A DNA stretch of 5,238 bases from an uncultured Desulfobulbaceae bacterium. Lineage in GTDB: Bacteria > Desulfobacterota > Desulfobulbia > Desulfobulbales > Desulfobulbaceae. Shown one piece after another: positions 5,020 to 5,238 of this stretch. A program made the translations under genes and the position numbers. Below the pieces are notes generated by a model. It ran no database searches, was not told where the DNA came from, and saw only the letters and a list, made by a program, of their open reading frames with translations. Where the stretch lies: contig CALZIH010000216.1 of assembly GCA_945787305.1 (NCBI GenBank), positions 1 through 5,238 of the forward strand, read 5' to 3'. The stretch's first letter is position 1; every line of letters starts with the position of its first letter.

Positions 5020-5223
5020 CAATATTGGCTAGTGTCACGTCAACGATGAAATGGCGCAATATTGCGCCGGGATTTTTTGTGCCTGTTCGGCACGACTTGG
5101 GAAGCATAGTGAACTATGTGAATCAAGTCGTAACAACACAGGCACGAAAATGGGCAAGCAGGTAGCGTAGACTCCGAGAGGCGTCAGAGCAGCGTTGACG
5201 TGGCAATCTAGTACACTCAGGTC
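5010..5223 (+). repeat. Nested inverted-repeat element, candidate structured ncRNA, retron-like RNA or MITE
   Basis: Outer arms GACCTG (5010-5015)/CAGGTC (5218-5223) and CTAG (5029-5032)/CTAG (5208-5211) flank a 13-bp stem pairing 5033-5045 with 5193-5205, whose core is CACGTCAACG/CGTTGACGTG. Inside are three hairpins. The first is 5053-5068 (GGCGCA-ATAT-TGCGCC). The second is long, 5072-5151: ATTTT/AAAAT, then GTGCCTGT/ACAGGCAC, an internal loop, ACGACTTG/CAAGTCGT, a symmetric GAA/GAA loop, and CATAG-TGAA-CTATG. The third is 5170-5185, a 6-bp stem with one mismatch and a GAGA (GNRA) loop. Wobble pairs at 5035/5203, 5100/5123, 5104/5119 and by 5146 are G.U only on the + strand, favouring a + strand RNA. 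I see no ORF and no partner protein, and I do not recognise the family. Confidence 0.55.
5053..5078 (+). terminator. Hairpin followed by T6, terminator-like
   Basis: The 16-base perfect palindrome GGCGCAATATTGCGCC (5053-5068) is followed after GGGA by TTTTTT (5073-5078). It resembles a Rho-independent terminator on the + strand, but the four-base gap is unfavourable and no + strand gene ends upstream. The T-run can instead pair with AAAA at 5147-5150, so it may be just the first hairpin of the larger element. Confidence 0.3.
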
Positions 5224-5238
5224 GTTTCATATCATTTG

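Noticed and set aside
5125..5170. Partial 16S rRNA gene end
   Set aside because: Only a 12-base match and a split 10-base near-match are present, with no flanking rRNA helices or anti-Shine-Dalgarno sequence, so it is not an rRNA feature.
5033..5205. Integron attC site
   Set aside because: The arms have CGTCAAC/GTTGACG rather than the RYYYAAC/GTTRRRY core sites, and the three-hairpin interior is unlike the single imperfect hairpin of attC.

Overview
The window reads as a chromosomal segment of moderate GC from a Gram-negative, probably anaerobic bacterium. A Desulfobacterota-type (sulfate-reducer-like) host is my best guess. It rests on the ferredoxin-nitroreductase fusion and the general style of the genes, not on any marker gene, so it is weak.

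Layout from left to right. Bases 1-168 (+) are the C-terminal end of an aldo/keto reductase cut by the window edge. A GC-rich perfect hairpin (184-210) separates it from a convergent small VOC/glyoxalase-fold gene (245-643, -), which has its own ribosome binding site and an extended -10 promoter. A gene-poor AT-rich stretch of about 400 bases follows. It ends in a compact promoter/operator region carrying two inverted repeats and a consensus TATAAT. This drives a two-gene toxin-antitoxin operon of HipBA type: an XRE-family HTH antitoxin (1079-1390) and a full-length HipA-like Ser/Thr kinase toxin (1387-2640), overlapping by ATGA. After a roughly 215-base spacer comes a fusion of a 2x[4Fe-4S] ferredoxin domain to an FMN nitroreductase domain (start best placed at 2856, to 3650, +). 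Convergent to it is an integral membrane protein with an ICMT/PEMT-like methyltransferase core and a C-terminal domain of about 185 residues that I do not recognise (3741-4958, -).

The right end (about 5010-5223) has no recognisable ORF but holds an elaborate nested inverted-repeat structure: a long closing stem enclosing three hairpins, one of them long and interrupted. Several stem positions are G.U wobbles only when read on the + strand, and one hairpin has a GNRA (GAGA) loop on that strand. This suggests a folded + strand RNA rather than only a DNA palindrome. It could be a structured ncRNA, a retron-like msr-msd transcript whose reverse transcriptase would lie beyond the window, or a MITE-like repeat. 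The sequence here cannot decide, and it is the least explained part of the window.

Functionally the genes look like independent units. The hipBA operon is an autonomous growth-control or genome-stabilising module. The oxidoreductases (aldo/keto reductase, nitroreductase) and the VOC protein are generic small-molecule redox or detoxification genes. The membrane methyltransferase-like protein has its own promoter.
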